In this document: one piece after another, positions 52,456 through 61,947 of the stretch | Numbering within the stretch: the stretch's first letter is position 1 | Layout of the letters: each line of letters opens with the position of its first letter | NCBI RefSeq assembly: GCF_034120055.1 | Contig: NZ_CP139368.1 | Location: forward strand, 3,906,001 to 3,970,000 | Length of the DNA: 64,000 nt | Direction of reading: 5' to 3' | DNA from: Microbacterium rhizosphaerae | GTDB lineage: Bacteria > Actinomycetota > Actinomycetes > Actinomycetales > Microbacteriaceae | Translations under genes and position numbers: made by a program | The notes under the pieces: generated by a model | The model's database searches: none | Told to the model about the DNA's origin: nothing | Seen by the model: only the letters and a program-made list of their open reading frames with translations

Positions 52456-54362
52456 CCACCGCAGACGGCACCGTCCTCGGGACGACCCAGATCTCCGGGT
52501 CGGCTCCGCGCAACCGGGCCTTCAACATCGTGCTCCTCGCCGAGGGTTTCCGCTCCACGGAGCAGGCGGCGTTCAACAGCGCTGCCGACGCCTTCGTCGC
52601 CGCGCTGTTCGCGACGCCGCCGTATGACCACCTCCGGGCCGCGATCAACGTGTTCCGGGTCAATGTGGCCTCGACCGATTCGGGCGCCGACGACCCGACC
52701 TCGACCGGCGGCACCGGTGCGGTCGTCAGCACCTACTTCGACGCGACGTTCGGAGCAGGCGGCATCCGTCGGCTCCTCGTGTGCAACGACACCACCGCCC
52801 TCACCGTCGCCAGTGCGCAGGTGCCCGAGCACAGCCTCGTGCTCGTCGTCGTCAACTCGACGGTGTACGGCGGCAGCGGCGGGTCGGTGGGCACCTACTC
52901 GCTGGCCGGCGGTGCCACGGAGATCGCGATCCACGAGGCCGGCCACACCGCCTACGGCCTGGCCGACGAGTATCCGTACTACGCGGGTGGCGCAGAGACC
53001 GGTCACGACCACTACTCCGGCGGTGAGCCGGCGCAGCCGAACGTGACCGCGAACAGCAACCGGTCGACGCTGAAGTGGAGGTGGGCGGTCGCCTCGAGCA
53101 CCGCCGTCCCCACGATGTCGAACCCGGACTGCTCCACGGTGGACTCGCGGCCGAGTCCGGTGCCGACCGGCACGGTGGGCCTGTTCGAGGGTGCGTTCTA
53201 CTTCCACTGCGGAGCGTTCCGCCCGGAGTACGACTGCAAGATGCGAGAGCTGGGCGTTCCGTTCTGCGCCGTGTGCCGTCAGGCGATCTGGAACCGCATC
53301 GGGCCGCTCGCCGATCTGCCCGCCCGTCCGGCGACGCCGATCAGCGTGGTCGCGCGGTACCCGGAGCACCTCGACGTGTTCGCGGCCGCCGCAGACGGGC
53401 GCACGATGAGCAACTGGTGGGATGCGTCGAGCAGCTGGGCCGGCTGGTTCCAGCTCTCCGGCGGCGTCGCGTCGAGCGGCGGCACGGGCTCGCCGATCAC
53501 CTCCATCTCGCGATACAGCGGCCACCTCGACATCTTCACGATCGGCACCGACAACCGGGTCTACAGCGCATGGTGGGACGTGTCGGCGGGATGGTCCGGG
53601 TGGTTCCGGCTGGGCAGCCTCGTGGCGCGGCCGGGCTCGACAGTCAACGTCGTCGCGCGCTACAACGATCACCTCGACCTGTTCACGACGGCCTCGAACG
53701 GCGCCACCATGTCGATCTGGTGGGACGCGCACGGCGGCTGGGCGTCGGACTGGTTCCAGGTCTCGGGCGGGGTCGCCGCGAACGGCGCTCCGGTGACGGC
53801 TCTGAGCCGCTACCGCAATCACCTCGACCTGTTCACCGTCGGCACCGACAACCGCGTGTACAGCACGTGGTGGGACGACCGCTCGGGATGGGCCGGATGG
53901 TTCCCGCTCGGAAGCCTCGTCTGCAGGCCGAACTCGACCGTCACCGCCGTTTCGCGCACGCCCGACCACATCGACCTGTTCACGACGGCGTCCAACGGCG
54001 CGATCATGTCGACCTGGTGGGATGCGCGCGGCGGCTGGGCGAACTGGTTCCAGGTGTCCGGAGGCGTCGCGTCCCCGGGCTCGCCGGTGACCGCGCTCGC
54101 GCGGTTCTCCAACCACCTCGACCTGTTCACGATCGGCACCGACAATCGCATCTACAGCACGTGGTGGGACTCCAGCTCCGGCTGGGCCGGCTGGTTCAAC
54201 GTGTCGGGCGGCATCGGCGAGCCGGGCGGGCAGGTGGCCGCCATCCAGCGGATCACCGACCACATCGACCTGTTCGTCGTCGGGTCCGACAGCCTCGTGT
54301 ACAGCACGTGGTGGGACTCGAACGGCGGCTGGGCGAACTGGTTCCCGCTCGGCGTCAGCTGA
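52452..54362 (+). CDS. M64-type metallopeptidase with seven-repeat beta-propeller
   Basis: 636 aa. N-terminal peptidase: NIVLLAEGFRSTEQAAF (family start), zinc motif HEAGH at 161-165 followed by YGLADEY, typical of peptidase M64 (IgA peptidase type). Residues about 295-636 are seven repeats of about 49 aa with the pattern HLDLF..GTDNRVYSTWWD...GWAGWF, a PLL-like lectin propeller. Odd and even repeats alternate between two sequence types. No signal peptide despite a fold expected outside the cell, so a non-classical route or intracellular role must be considered. Confidence 0.82.
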   Translation: MTTADGTVLGTTQISGSAPRNRAFNIVLLAEGFRSTEQAAFNSAADAFVAALFATPPYDHLRAAINVFRVNVASTDSGADDPTSTGGTGAVVSTYFDATFGAGGIRRLLVCNDTTALTVASAQVPEHSLVLVVVNSTVYGGSGGSVGTYSLAGGATEIAIHEAGHTAYGLADEYPYYAGGAETGHDHYSGGEPAQPNVTANSNRSTLKWRWAVASSTAVPTMSNPDCSTVDSRPSPVPTGTVGLFEGAFYFHCGAFRPEYDCKMRELGVPFCAVCRQAIWNRIGPLADLPARPATPISVVARYPEHLDVFAAAADGRTMSNWWDASSSWAGWFQLSGGVASSGGTGSPITSISRYSGHLDIFTIGTDNRVYSAWWDVSAGWSGWFRLGSLVARPGSTVNVVARYNDHLDLFTTASNGATMSIWWDAHGGWASDWFQVSGGVAANGAPVTALSRYRNHLDLFTVGTDNRVYSTWWDDRSGWAGWFPLGSLVCRPNSTVTAVSRTPDHIDLFTTASNGAIMSTWWDARGGWANWFQVSGGVASPGSPVTALARFSNHLDLFTIGTDNRIYSTWWDSSSGWAGWFNVSGGIGEPGGQVAAIQRITDHIDLFVVGSDSLVYSTWWDSNGGWANWFPLGVS

Positions 54363-54372
54363 GCCGGGGAGT

Positions 54373-54400
54373 GGGGCCCGGACCGCCGCGTCCGGGCCCC
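54373..54400. terminator. terminator-like hairpin after the M64 peptidase gene
   Basis: GGGGCCCGGAC and GTCCGGGCCCC, perfect 11-bp arms, 6-base loop, 10 bases after the stop codon. Confidence 0.7.
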
Positions 54401-54478
54401 GCTCCGTCGACGGATGAACCGCACGACGCCGAGGCTCGTGTCATCGACGGGAACTGTTCGACAGAAAGCGGTGATGAC

Positions 54479-54883
54479 ATGAACGCAAGCTCCGGACTCC
54501 AGTGGACGATGCGCATCCTGAGCGCCCTCGTGCTGCTGGTCGTGGGCGGCATCCATCTGTTCCTCGTCTTCGACGGAGTGGGCGGCCTGCTCGGCGTGAT
54601 GTTCGTCCTGAATGCGATCGCCGCCGTCGTGCTCACGATCGGGATGCTGGCGCTGCGCGGCAGGCTCGTGCAGATCTGCGTGGTCCTGAGCCTGCTCTTC
54701 GTCATCGCGACTCTCGCGGCGCTGCTGCTCGCGCTCACGGTGGGGCTGCCGTTCAACATCCACGAGACGTGGACCTTCACGCTCGTGCCGCAGACGGTGA
54801 TCATCGAATCGGTCGGCATCGTGATCCTCGCGATCGCCACGGCCGTGCTGGTGCGCACGCCGAAGCGCGTCGCCGTGGCCTGA
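54479..54883 (+). CDS. small four-span membrane protein
   Basis: 134 aa. Four hydrophobic spans (LSALVLLVVGGIHLFLV, VMFVLNAIAAVVLTIGMLAL, ICVVLSLLFVIATLAALLLAL, VGIVILAIATAVLV) separated by short loops; no motif recognised. Lies between the two peptidase genes, in the same direction. Function unknown. Confidence 0.7.
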   Translation: MNASSGLQWTMRILSALVLLVVGGIHLFLVFDGVGGLLGVMFVLNAIAAVVLTIGMLALRGRLVQICVVLSLLFVIATLAALLLALTVGLPFNIHETWTFTLVPQTVIIESVGIVILAIATAVLVRTPKRVAVA

Positions 54884-54944
54884 GTATCACGGGCTTCCGG
54901 CCCTCCTCCTTTCCTGTAGGTCCAGGCACGAAGGAGAGCCGATC

Positions 54945-55928
54945 ATGGTCGAGAAGTCACCGCGACGCGCTGTGAAGGCCGTCGTCCCCGAGTCGCTGAC
55001 GAGCAAGGGGTTCCGCATCCGCGGATACGGAGCGCTGCCGGACGGGTTCGACCCGCAGACGGCGACGGATCGCCAGCTCGCCGCCGTTCGGCTGCCACGG
55101 CGCCCGGATACCGAGCAGGAGCCCGAGCTGCGTGCACTGTGGGACCGCGCGATGGCCCGGACGCAGGTGTGGATCGAGCCCGAGTTCGTGCATCACGAGA
55201 ACATCTCGCACGGGCCGGCGCAGCCGTCCGCACGGCGCAAGGCGCTCACCGCGCCCGCCGCGGGCGAGACCGTCAGCAATGCGACATCGAACAACTGGTC
55301 GGGCGCGGCCGTCTTCCCGCCGCAGGGCAAGCCCTACCGGTTCGTCGGCGGCCAGTGGACGGTGCCGAGCCCCAACACGGCCGCGGACGGCGCGTACTAC
55401 GCCTCCGAGTGGGTGGGCATCGACGGATGGGGATCCCCCGATGTGATGCAGGCGGGCACGGAGACCCACGTCACGAAGATCCTGTTCATCACCAGCCGGC
55501 AGGTCTACGCCTGGTGGGAGTGGTTCCCCGCCGGCGAAGTCGCGATCAACAACCTCCCGGTCGAGGCGGGCGACGTCATGTACTGCCTGATCTGCGCCGA
55601 CACGACGTCGCATGCCACCGTCACCTTCAGCAACCAGTCGCAGGGGGTCGGTACGCGCTTCGACATCACGCCGCCGAAGGGCTCGAGCCTGTCCGGCAAC
55701 GTCGCGGAGTGGATCGTGGAGCGCCCGGGCATCAACGGGGGCACGGCGAGCCTCACCGACTACGCCGCGTGCTACTTCGACGAGTGCATCGCCGGCGGCA
55801 GCGGGAGCATCGACAACATCGGCGGCGCGACCCTCATCACGATGACGGGCGGTGGCGGCGCGACGCTCTCGGATCCGGTCAGGGAGAACTCGAGCGTCCT
55901 GAAGGTCAACTGGCGCAAGTCGAGCTGA
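54945..55928 (+). CDS. G1-family (eqolisin-type) glutamic endopeptidase
   Basis: 327 aa with AAGGAG before the ATG. After an N-terminal propeptide-like stretch of about 110 residues come the hallmarks of G1 peptidases: SNNWSGAAV (115-123), catalytic Gln137 in GGQWTVPSP and catalytic Glu255 in VAEWIVERP, with EWVGIDGWG between. These acid peptidases are normally secreted, but no signal peptide is present here. Rare in bacteria compared with fungi. Confidence 0.85.
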   Translation: MVEKSPRRAVKAVVPESLTSKGFRIRGYGALPDGFDPQTATDRQLAAVRLPRRPDTEQEPELRALWDRAMARTQVWIEPEFVHHENISHGPAQPSARRKALTAPAAGETVSNATSNNWSGAAVFPPQGKPYRFVGGQWTVPSPNTAADGAYYASEWVGIDGWGSPDVMQAGTETHVTKILFITSRQVYAWWEWFPAGEVAINNLPVEAGDVMYCLICADTTSHATVTFSNQSQGVGTRFDITPPKGSSLSGNVAEWIVERPGINGGTASLTDYAACYFDECIAGGSGSIDNIGGATLITMTGGGGATLSDPVRENSSVLKVNWRKSS

Positions 55929-55944
55929 CGCTCCGGAGGGGCCG

Positions 55945-56910
55945 TCAGCTGCCGAAGCCGTCGACGAACTGCACGGTGGCACCGGAGATCTGTCTCCGCG
56001 CATCCTCCGCGCTGATCGTCGGGGTGTTGTCGCCGGCCTGCGGTCCGTAGGAGCCGAACTGCGCGTGCGACCCACCCGCGATCTGCACGAACTGCGCGTC
56101 CGACGGCAGGTCGTGCCGGGATGCGGCGATCTTGTCGGGCGTCGCGAGACCGTCGCGCGACCCCGAGATCGAGAGCACCGGGATGCCGAGCGAGCCGCTG
56201 ATGTCGCTCGCGGGGTAGGAGGCGTAGAAGAGCAGGCCGACCGCGGGCGAGGCCGCATCGGAGTCCGCCGCATCCGCCTGCATCGCGGCGACCGTCCCGC
56301 CGAGGGAGTGACCGCCCACCACCCAGCCGTCGATGTCGGGGAACCCGGCGCGGGCGTCGTCGAACGCGCCCGTCGCGAGGAACGCGATGCCGAGGGGCTG
56401 CTTGGGGATGACGACCGTGTGGCCGCTCTCGGCCAGCGGGCGAAGGTGCGCCGCATAGGCGCGCGCGTCGACGAGCGCGCCCGGCTGGAAGAAGACCCCG
56501 GTCGCACTCCCGCCGCTCGTCGGCGTCATGACGATCTGGGTCGGGGTCTCCGTCACGGTGACCGTGCCGTCGGAGACCATCGCCGTCAGAGCCGGTTCGA
56601 CGGCCGTGTACGGCCGCAGCCAGCCGATGAGCGCCAGCCACCCGATGCCGAGCACCACCACGATGACGACACCGCCGGTGCGCCACCCTCCTCTGCGCGT
56701 GCGCCGCCCGCGCAGTCCGCGGACCGCCGTCAGGATCGAGGCGACCGCGGTCACCGCGAGCAGCACGGCGTACGCCGGGTGCCCGTGGACGACGCCGCCC
56801 CACTCGGTCACGCACACCCATGCGACGACGACGAGGCCCGCGATCCCGAGCGCGAACGTCGTCCAGCTCAGCCAGTCCCGGCGTCGGGTGGGGCGGGATG
56901 CGTCGGCCAT
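55945..56910 (-). CDS. membrane-anchored alpha/beta hydrolase
   Basis: 321 aa. Three N-terminal spans (about 16-35, 45-60, 80-98), then an alpha/beta hydrolase domain with FFQPGALVDARAY, nucleophile GGHSLGG, SISGSRDGLATP (Asp) and GGSHAQFG (His). Resembles the DUF-type dienelactone-hydrolase-like extracytoplasmic enzymes. Convergent with the G1 peptidase. Substrate unknown. Confidence 0.85.
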   Translation of the reverse strand: MADASRPTRRRDWLSWTTFALGIAGLVVVAWVCVTEWGGVVHGHPAYAVLLAVTAVASILTAVRGLRGRRTRRGGWRTGGVVIVVVLGIGWLALIGWLRPYTAVEPALTAMVSDGTVTVTETPTQIVMTPTSGGSATGVFFQPGALVDARAYAAHLRPLAESGHTVVIPKQPLGIAFLATGAFDDARAGFPDIDGWVVGGHSLGGTVAAMQADAADSDAASPAVGLLFYASYPASDISGSLGIPVLSISGSRDGLATPDKIAASRHDLPSDAQFVQIAGGSHAQFGSYGPQAGDNTPTISAEDARRQISGATVQFVDGFGS

Positions 56911-57002
56911 GTGTCGTCTCTCCAGGAAGGTCGTCCGGCTTCGGGATCGTTCACTGAGCAAGTAGGTACCCAGACTAGCGATCTCCGAGGGCGCAGACGA
57001 AA

Positions 57003-57037
57003 GCCGGGCCCACGACGTGGCGTCGCGGGCCCGGCTC
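57003..57037. terminator. terminator-like hairpin downstream of the secreted-protein gene
   Basis: AGCCGGGCCC and GGGCCCGGCT, perfect 10-bp arms, 15-base loop, 16 bases after the stop (minus strand). Confidence 0.65.
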
Positions 57038-57053
57038 CGATCAGCGAGGCGGA

Positions 57054-59120
57054 TCAGGGCACGAAGGAGCTGATCTGCGTGCCCCAGTTGGCGAGTGCGG
57101 TGCGCTTCCCGGCTCCGTGCGACGCTCCGGCGCAGGTTCCGAGGAGGTTGTCCCCGCTGCCACCCGTGAAGAACGGACCGCCCCACGCCGTGTAGTCGCA
57201 CGCGCTCGGAATGTACTCGCTCGCGATCCAGACGGTGTTGCCGTCCACGGCTGCGGCGCCGTAGTCGCCCCAGCGCGTGCGTACGGGGTCGACCTGCGCG
57301 TGGTAGCCGGTGAAGCCGTCATCCACGGCTTGACCCTGGCCTCCGGGCGCGATGTTCCACGAAGTGACGCCCGCGATCGCATCGATCGCGGCATAGCCGG
57401 CGCTCGGGAACACACCGTCACCCGTGGCCGTGAAGGCCATCACGCCTCGGCCGCTCGGTGTCACACCGATCGCGGGGTAGGTGAAGTCCATGCCCACGGC
57501 GCTGGTGTAGCCCTGCAGCGCGACCTTCGGCGAGAAGCTCGTCGTCCCCGGCTTCAGGATGTACCAGGCGATTCCTGCCCGGTTCGCGCCCCCGACCGTG
57601 ACCGCGGTATCGAGTGCTCCCCACAGCTTGCCGTTCGCGTACGTCACCTGCTGCATGCGGGTGTCGTTCGAGTCAGGGGTCGAGACGACCTCGTGGCCCG
57701 GAGCGCCGACGAGCAGCCTCCAGCATCCGACCCCCGCGATCGTCGACGTCGTCGTGTCGTTGATGCAGTGACCCTGCGGCGCATCCACACCCGGAGCCTG
57801 CCCGGCGCCCGGCTGCTGCTGCTTGGGTGGCAGCGCGTAATCCCCGACCGAGACGAGCTGGTTCGTGAGCTGCAGGGCCGCTGTCCCGGTGTTGAGCGAC
57901 GCCGTGTTGGTCATCGACCACACCACCACCTGCGACGACGTGTAGCTGCCGCCGGTGCCCGCCACCGGATGAGTGGCCTCATCCGCGGCGTTCGAGCTCA
58001 TGAAGTACTCGGTGCCGTTGCCGTTCAGGTTGAACGAGGACGTGCCCGGGGACTGCGCCGGCCAGACCGTGAAGCCCGGCTGCGTGGAACCGGCGTCGCT
58101 CGGCGCCGCCACCATGCCCGACGTGTCGATGTGCTGCATCGTCACGCTCGACGCACCTGCCGCGAGCTGGGCCTTGGACAGCGCGTAGATCTGCGCCCCT
58201 GCGAAGCCGTTCGTGTTCCACGGATAGGCGTTGGTCGTCAGATAGACGCCGTTTGCGTCGGCGCCGATGTGCGGGTAGTCGCCGAGGTACGGACCGGGGT
58301 TCGCACCGCCCGTGTTGGTGCCGTCGTTCGTGACATCGATCTTGTAGATGTTCCACTGCCCGGTCGGATCGGCGGTCTTGCTGACCGCCAGATCGAGGTG
58401 GTTCGTCTTCGTCAGCGCGCCGGTGGACGGCACGCGGTCCAGGGTCAGGACGACGAGGAAGAACCGCTGAGTGGCTGCGTCATAGATGCACGTGGGGTCC
58501 GTGATCTCCGGCCCGAATGGCCCGGCCGGGCGAGTGACCGCCGGTGGGTAGCCGTAGAACGAGTTGAGGTCGACCGCGTGGTTCACGTTTCGCGGGAAGC
58601 CGGCGACGATGTTGGTCGCCGTGTTGTCCGGCAACTGTGACAAGCCGGTCTTCGCGTCGTAGACGTTGAACACGTCGTTGACGGCCTCGACCACGTGGCC
58701 GCCGCCGACGCACAGCGCCTGGTCGGGCGGCTCGAGCGTGAACTGGTTACCGCCCCGCGCGTACCGCTGCTGGTAGATGTCCAGCCCGGAGAATCCGGTC
58801 ACGAACGACGGATTGGACTTGGCCTTCCTCGTGTCGGGCACCGTGGCCCCGTGCCCCGCGGCATGGCCCTGCGACATCGTCCTATTGACGATCGTGCCGG
58901 TGAAGTCCTCCGGCGCGGCTTCGTTCTCCTGCGCCGGGAACTCGGGGCCCGATACGCCGACGGTGAAGGGTCCGGTGACGGGCGCTGCGGTGCCGCCCAA
59001 CGAGATCGACGAGGAGTCCGCCGTCGCCGGTGCGGACAGTGACAGCGACAGCGCTGTCACGAGGAGGGCGGGCGCCGCGATCGCGGCGATGCGCGCATTT
59101 CGAGCGCGGTGAGATGGCAT
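57054..59120 (-). CDS. large secreted protein of unknown function
   Basis: 688 aa. Clear Sec signal peptide (basic start, LLVTALSLSLSAPATA, cleavage likely after ATA). The mature part is rich in Asn, Gly, Thr and Ser with repeated beta-strand and Asp/Asn turns (DATNIVAGFPRNVNH, ADANGVYLTTNAYPWNTNGF), which suggests a beta-propeller or similar extracellular fold, and two Cys near the end. No catalytic motif recognised. Confidence 0.8.
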   Translation of the reverse strand: MPSHRARNARIAAIAAPALLVTALSLSLSAPATADSSSISLGGTAAPVTGPFTVGVSGPEFPAQENEAAPEDFTGTIVNRTMSQGHAAGHGATVPDTRKAKSNPSFVTGFSGLDIYQQRYARGGNQFTLEPPDQALCVGGGHVVEAVNDVFNVYDAKTGLSQLPDNTATNIVAGFPRNVNHAVDLNSFYGYPPAVTRPAGPFGPEITDPTCIYDAATQRFFLVVLTLDRVPSTGALTKTNHLDLAVSKTADPTGQWNIYKIDVTNDGTNTGGANPGPYLGDYPHIGADANGVYLTTNAYPWNTNGFAGAQIYALSKAQLAAGASSVTMQHIDTSGMVAAPSDAGSTQPGFTVWPAQSPGTSSFNLNGNGTEYFMSSNAADEATHPVAGTGGSYTSSQVVVWSMTNTASLNTGTAALQLTNQLVSVGDYALPPKQQQPGAGQAPGVDAPQGHCINDTTTSTIAGVGCWRLLVGAPGHEVVSTPDSNDTRMQQVTYANGKLWGALDTAVTVGGANRAGIAWYILKPGTTSFSPKVALQGYTSAVGMDFTYPAIGVTPSGRGVMAFTATGDGVFPSAGYAAIDAIAGVTSWNIAPGGQGQAVDDGFTGYHAQVDPVRTRWGDYGAAAVDGNTVWIASEYIPSACDYTAWGGPFFTGGSGDNLLGTCAGASHGAGKRTALANWGTQISSFVP

Positions 59121-59284
59121 GGAGATTTCCCTTCGTACATCCGATGGTGTGGAGGTCGAGGGGTCGGGGTCGGGGGTTGACCTTCGCCCGGCCTTGCCTG
59201 CACCGGGAACTATGGCACTGCGGAGAGTCCGCGACAAGAGACCACCGCGCGACGGGATGCTGGGCGCCCGCCCTGGGGCCGCTG

Positions 59285-59875
59285 TCAGCGCTCGATGAGC
59301 TTCTGCAGCAGTTCCAATCCGCCCGCGATGTCGACGCTGTCGTCGAGCAGCCATTGGATCTGGAGGCCGTCCGAGGCGCCGATGATGAGCGAGGCGAGTC
59401 TCATGTGCTCGGCGCCGACGGGCTCGCCCGCATCCTGCGCCACCGCCTGCGCGATCTTCGCGCGCAGCTGTGCGAAGCGCTCCGTGAAATACGCGCGCGC
59501 CTCGTCGTTCCCCGCGTCCGCGGAGGTGCCCGCCATCGAGGTGTAGAGGGCGATGAGGCCGGGCACCGTGGCGTTGTACTCGGCGCCGTGGGTGAGGGCG
59601 GGGAACGGCATGTGCTCCTCGAACCCGGTCCCCCGATGGTCGCGCTCCCGGAGCACCTCGATGAGGAGCGCCTCCTTCGACGGGAAGTAGTGCAGCAGGG
59701 CGGCGTGCGTCACGCCGATCGCCTCGCCGATGGACCGGAGCGACGTGCCGTCGTACCCGCGCTCGGAGAAGATCTCGAGCGCGCGGTCGAGGATCTCCTG
59801 CCGCCGCCGGATGCCCTTCGCATACGAGCCGCGCTTGCGCGGCTCGGGCTGCGCGTCGGCGGTCTCGTCGTCCAT
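59285..59875 (-). CDS. TetR-family transcriptional regulator
   Basis: 196 aa. N-terminal helix-turn-helix (TSLRSIGEAIGVTHAALLHYFPSKEALLIEVL). Divergent from the isomerase/Gfo-Idh operon, with two matching inverted repeats between them, so it should be its autoregulated repressor; effector likely a sugar derivative. Confidence 0.9.
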   Translation of the reverse strand: MDDETADAQPEPRKRGSYAKGIRRRQEILDRALEIFSERGYDGTSLRSIGEAIGVTHAALLHYFPSKEALLIEVLRERDHRGTGFEEHMPFPALTHGAEYNATVPGLIALYTSMAGTSADAGNDEARAYFTERFAQLRAKIAQAVAQDAGEPVGAEHMRLASLIIGASDGLQIQWLLDDSVDIAGGLELLQKLIER

Positions 59876-59901
59876 GGACAGAGGCTACCCCGGCGCCTGG
59901 A

Positions 59902-59961
59902 AACCTTCCGCCGGGAGGTTCTCCCTGCTAGGCTCGTTCAAAACCTCAAGGCGGAGGTTTT
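59902..59961. promoter_or_regulatory. two TetR operators between the regulator and the sugar operon
   Basis: Perfect inverted repeat AAAACCTC (59940-59947) / GAGGTTTT (59954-59961), six bases apart, and a second, slightly imperfect one AACCTTCC (59902-59909) / GGGAGGTT (59913-59920). Both share the AACCT..AGGTT core. The proximal one lies 17 bases before the isomerase ATG. Confidence 0.75.
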
Positions 59962-59978
59962 ATCGAGAGGAGACTCAC

Positions 59979-60794
59979 ATGTCGTCGCCACGGATCGCCC
60001 CCCAGATCTCCGTGCAGCTCTACTCCGTCCACCCGGCGCTGGCCGCCGATCTCGACGGGACCCTCGCGAAGCTCGCAGCCATCGGGCTCGAGCGCGTGGA
60101 GGCGTTCAACTTCACCGGCGAGCCGGCGCGGCTGAAGGCCGCGCTCGACGCGAACGGCCTCGCATCCCCCACCGGCCACGCGATCCTGATCGCCGAGGAC
60201 GTGCAGACGCCCGACGGCGTGCTGGCCGTCCCGAGTCCCGAGGTCACCTTCGAGGCCGCGGCGACCCTCGGGCTCGACTACGTGATCGACCCGTTCCTCC
60301 CCGCCCAGCACTGGCAGCAGCGCGACGACGTGCTCCGCTCGGCCGAGACGCTGAACCGTCGCGCCGAGCAGGCGAAGGCGTACGGCCTCAAGGTCGGCTA
60401 CCACAACCACGACCACGAGCTGCGGTCGATCATCGAGGGCCGGACGGCGCTCGAGCTGTTCGCCGCGAACCTCGACCCGGAGGTCGCACTCGAGGTGGAC
60501 GTGTACTGGGCGACCGCCAGCGGCCAGGATGCGCCTGCCCTCCTGCGTCGCCTCGGCGACCGCGTGAAGGCGCTGCACCTCAAGGACGGCCCCATGCGTG
60601 AGGGGATCTCCACCGCAGAGCTGCCGAAGGACCAGACGCCGGCCGGTCAGGGCGACGTGCCCCTCGCCGAGGCGATCGAGGCCGCCCCGAGCGCCGAGTA
60701 CGGCGTCATCGAGTTCGACCACTATGCGGGCGACATCTTCGACGGCATCGCGCAGAGCTTCGCCGCCCTCCAGAAGCTGGGGGTCGTGCGATGA
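59979..60794 (+). CDS. sugar phosphate isomerase/epimerase (xylose-isomerase-like TIM barrel)
   Basis: 271 aa. SVQLYSVHPAL start, ligand candidates His/Asp/Glu in KVGYHNHDHELRS, ALEVDVYWAT, VKALHLKDGP and YGVIEFDHY. Typical inositol/sugar-isomerase relative of IolE type. ATGA overlap with the Gfo/Idh gene downstream. Works on a sugar or 3-keto sugar. Confidence 0.88.
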   Translation: MSSPRIAPQISVQLYSVHPALAADLDGTLAKLAAIGLERVEAFNFTGEPARLKAALDANGLASPTGHAILIAEDVQTPDGVLAVPSPEVTFEAAATLGLDYVIDPFLPAQHWQQRDDVLRSAETLNRRAEQAKAYGLKVGYHNHDHELRSIIEGRTALELFAANLDPEVALEVDVYWATASGQDAPALLRRLGDRVKALHLKDGPMREGISTAELPKDQTPAGQGDVPLAEAIEAAPSAEYGVIEFDHYAGDIFDGIAQSFAALQKLGVVR

Positions 60795-61939
60795 CCCGCA
60801 CGGGGCGCGTCGGCGTGGGCCTCATCGGCGCCGGCATGATCAGCAACCAGTACCTGACGAACCTCTCGCAGTACCCGGACGTCGAGGTCGTCGCCGTCGG
60901 CGACATGAACGCCGAGCGCGCGGCCGCGCAGGCCGCGGCATTCGGCGTCCCGCGGTCGGGGGATGCGGCGTCCATCCTCGCCGACGACGATGTCGAGATC
61001 GTGGTCAACCTCACGATCCCGGCCGCGCACGTCGAGGTCTCCACGGCGGCCCTCGAGGCCGGCAAGCACGTCTGGAGCGAGAAGCCCATCGGCATCGACC
61101 GGGCGGCCGCACAGCGCCTCGTCGAGCTCGCGAAGGAGCGCGACCTGCTGCTCGGCGTCGCACCCGACACGGTGCTCGGTCCGCGCTGGCAGACGGCCAA
61201 GCGGGCGATCCAGGCCGGCGTGATCGGTACGCCGCTGACCGCGACCACGGCGTTCCAGTCGCAGGGACCGGACTGGTTCCACCCGGACCCCGAGTTCCTC
61301 TTCGCCCAGGGTGCAGGTCCGCTGTTCGACATGGGCCCGTACTACCTGTCCGCACTCGTGCACCTGCTCGGCCCGATCACACAGGTGGTGGCCGTCGGTA
61401 CGAAGGCCTACGAGACGCGCACCATCCGCTCCGGCCCGCGCGCCGGCACGACGTTCCCCGTCGAGGTGCCGACGCACCTCACGGTCGTCAGCCGCCTGGC
61501 GAACGGCGAGGCGGCCTCCTCGCTCATGAGCACCGACACCGCGCTGTTCCGCCACGGTGTGTTCGAGGTCAACGGCACCGAGGGCACGCTCGTCCTCGGC
61601 GACCCGAACTACTTCGGCGGCGGCGACCTCAAGCTCTACCGTCCCATCACCGAGTTCCGCGACGGCCGGATGGCGCAGGAGCCCGAGATCATCGCGGAGG
61701 AGGGTCCGCTCTCCGGCCGGGGCGTCGGCGCGCTCACGATGGCGCGCACGATCCGCAGGGGCGGCGACCTGCACATCGCGACCGGTGAGGTCGGGTATCA
61801 CGTGCTCGACGCGATGACGAGCATCGAGGAGTCCGTCGAGCGTCAGGCGTTCGTCGACATCCGGAGCACGGTCGCGCCGATCCCGGCGCTCCCCGCCGAC
61901 TTCGACCCCTTCGCCGCGACGCTGACGACGTCCGTCTGA
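60791..61939 (+). CDS. Gfo/Idh/MocA-family oxidoreductase
   Basis: 382 aa. VGLIGAGMISNQYL Rossmann motif, WSEKPIGIDRA (family EKP motif with catalytic Lys), GPLFDMGPYYLSALVHLLGP and a C-terminal beta sheet. NAD(P)-dependent oxidation or reduction of a sugar; with the isomerase it forms a two-gene TetR-controlled operon, the usual module for inositol-like or 3-keto-sugar turnover. May recycle sugar released by the glycoside island. Confidence 0.9.
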   Translation: MTRTGRVGVGLIGAGMISNQYLTNLSQYPDVEVVAVGDMNAERAAAQAAAFGVPRSGDAASILADDDVEIVVNLTIPAAHVEVSTAALEAGKHVWSEKPIGIDRAAAQRLVELAKERDLLLGVAPDTVLGPRWQTAKRAIQAGVIGTPLTATTAFQSQGPDWFHPDPEFLFAQGAGPLFDMGPYYLSALVHLLGPITQVVAVGTKAYETRTIRSGPRAGTTFPVEVPTHLTVVSRLANGEAASSLMSTDTALFRHGVFEVNGTEGTLVLGDPNYFGGGDLKLYRPITEFRDGRMAQEPEIIAEEGPLSGRGVGALTMARTIRRGGDLHIATGEVGYHVLDAMTSIEESVERQAFVDIRSTVAPIPALPADFDPFAATLTTSV

Positions 61940-61947
61940 CCCCGTCT

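Noticed and set aside
52428..54263. 611-codon minus-strand frame opposite the M64 peptidase
   Set aside because: Antisense shadow with repeat-derived low complexity; the plus strand has the HEAGH motif and propeller repeats.
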